Positions 4,990-5,784 of a DNA stretch of 5,784 bases are shown here, in pieces (the stretch's first letter is position 1; each line of letters starts with the position of its first letter). The notes beneath the pieces are model-generated. The model ran no database searches. It was not told where the DNA came from and saw only the letters and a program-made list of their open reading frames with translations. The stretch is from contig JAUVPO010000131.1 of assembly GCA_030598625.1 (NCBI GenBank), positions 1 through 5,784 on the forward strand, read 5' to 3'. Source of the DNA: Deferribacteres bacterium (GTDB taxonomy: Bacteria > Nitrospirota > Thermodesulfovibrionia > UBA6902). Position numbers and translations under genes: made by a program.

Positions 4990-5784
4990 TTACGCCTTCT
5001 TGATCAATTCCTCGGCTATCTGTACGGCATTTAATGCAGCGCCCTTTCTCAGGTTATCGGCGGCTATCCAGATATTGAGGCCGTTTTCAATGGTATCGTC
5101 TTCTCTGACCCTGCCCACATACACTTCATCCTTGTTCGTGGAATCGGTGGAAAGGGGATAGATGTTTTTCTCCGGCGCGTCATAAACAATAATGCCCGGT
5201 GCAGCTGAAAGTATCGCCCTTGCTTCATTGGCTGAAAGTTTTTTCTCTGTTTCAATATTGATGGATTCCGAATGTCCCCTGAATACAGGCACCCTTACGG
5301 TGGTTGCGGTAACTTTCACCGAATCATCACCAAGGATTTTTTTCGTCTCATTTACCATCTTGATCTCTTCTTTTGTATAGCCGTCATCCATGAACTTATC
5401 GATATGAGGGAGACAGTTAAACGCTATCTGATGCGGATAAACAACAGGATTTATTTCCTTGAAACTAAGAATATCTTTAGTCTGGTTCAGCAGTTCATCC
5501 ATGGCCTTTTTCCCGGTGCCTGACACTGATTGAAAAGTTGTCACAACCACCCGCCTGATTTTCGCGGCGTCATGAATCGGTTTCAGCGCCACGACCATCT
5601 GGATTGTGGAACAGTTCGGGTTCGCTATTATGCCTTTATGCCAGTCGAGATCATGGGGATTTACCTCCGGTACGACAAGAGGCACCCCTGGGTCCATTCT
5701 CCATGCGCTTGAGTTGTCGACAACAACACAGCCGGCCTTTACAGCGGCCGGAGCGAATTCCAGGCTTCTGTCACCGCCCGCGGA
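4990..5784 (-). CDS. asd: Aspartate-semialdehyde dehydrogenase (5' end cut by window)
   Basis: Asd reduces aspartyl-4-phosphate to aspartate semialdehyde with NADPH, the branch step to lysine/diaminopimelate, threonine and methionine. The frame is open from the window edge at 5784 to TAA at 4990, giving 264 residues. The fragment begins SAGGDRSLEFAP, the motif found around residue 70-75 of this family, so roughly 70 N-terminal residues, including most of the NADP-binding Rossmann start, lie outside. Seen here are VVVDNSSAWRMD (20-31), PLVVPEVN (35-42), NPNCSTIQ with the catalytic cysteine at fragment residue 58 (codon 5611-5613), SVSGTGKKAMDEL (86-98) and VRVPVFRGHSES (163-174) with the catalytic histidine at 171. 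The in-frame ATG at 5697 is internal, as homologous sequence continues upstream. It is the shorter USG-1/Gram-positive-like ASD class by sequence. The deaminase follows in the same transcript. Confidence 0.96.
   Translation of the reverse strand, partial: SAGGDRSLEFAPAAVKAGCVVVDNSSAWRMDPGVPLVVPEVNPHDLDWHKGIIANPNCSTIQMVVALKPIHDAAKIRRVVVTTFQSVSGTGKKAMDELLNQTKDILSFKEINPVVYPHQIAFNCLPHIDKFMDDGYTKEEIKMVNETKKILGDDSVKVTATTVRVPVFRGHSESINIETEKKLSANEARAILSAAPGIIVYDAPEKNIYPLSTDSTNKDEVYVGRVREDDTIENGLNIWIAADNLRKGAALNAVQIAEELIKKA
4995..5000 (-). promoter_or_regulatory. Deaminase ribosome binding site inside asd
   Basis: AGAAGG on the minus strand lies 9 nt before the ATG at 4985 and within the final Lys-Lys-Ala codons of asd. 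Ribosomes finishing asd would clear and pass over this site, which supports translational coupling and this start codon. Confidence 0.6.

Noticed and set aside
4990..5697. A complete 235-residue protein starting at the ATG at 5697
   Set aside because: The same frame continues to the window edge with clear ASD sequence (SAGGDRSLEFAP onward), so that ATG is an internal methionine and the gene is truncated by the window.

Overview
The window is a stretch of bacterial chromosome with five protein genes, all on the minus strand, so transcription runs from high to low coordinates. Both ends cut through genes. In transcription order they are: the C-terminal three quarters of aspartate-semialdehyde dehydrogenase (asd, 5784-4990), a complete MTA/SAH-deaminase-type amidohydrolase (4985-3666), a repeat-rich gap (3665-3157), a solitary COG1373-type ATPase (AAA_14 + DUF4143, 3156-2002), a second gap (2001-1665), ribose-5-phosphate isomerase B (rpiB, 1664-1212) and serine hydroxymethyltransferase (glyA, 1221-1, lacking only its last few codons).

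Two housekeeping units flank one accessory gene. asd and the deaminase are separated by 4 nt, and the deaminase ribosome binding site lies inside the end of asd. They join aspartate-family amino acid synthesis (threonine, methionine, lysine) to turnover of the S-adenosylmethionine by-products MTA and SAH. rpiB and glyA overlap or nearly touch. They supply pentose phosphates and one-carbon units/glycine, both needed for nucleotide synthesis. A sigma70-like promoter (1831-1859) with a 14-bp palindrome between its boxes precedes this pair. It is followed by a leader of about 160 nt that can form a stem.

The ATPase has its own near-consensus promoter (TTGACA-17-TACAAT, 3165-3193). This sits so close to the ATG that the mRNA should be leaderless or nearly so, which fits the absence of a Shine-Dalgarno sequence. 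The gap upstream of it is packed with inverted repeats: a perfect 10-bp-arm hairpin, tandem GGGCAC, a 124-bp nested inverted repeat resembling a MITE, a GGTTACTTT inverted repeat, and a GC-rich hairpin that may end the asd-deaminase transcript.

The organism cannot be fixed from the sequence. GC content is moderate. Strong Shine-Dalgarno sequences at rpiB and the deaminase, sigma70-like promoters and the bacterial gene set indicate a bacterium. The rpiB-glyA order, the deaminase sequence style and the intergenic repeats suggest a deltaproteobacterial (Desulfobacterota) or Nitrospirota-like anaerobe, but this is inference. No RNA genes, CRISPR array, transposase or integrase were seen. The least explained parts are the repeat block and ATPase, and the promoter/leader of rpiB-glyA.
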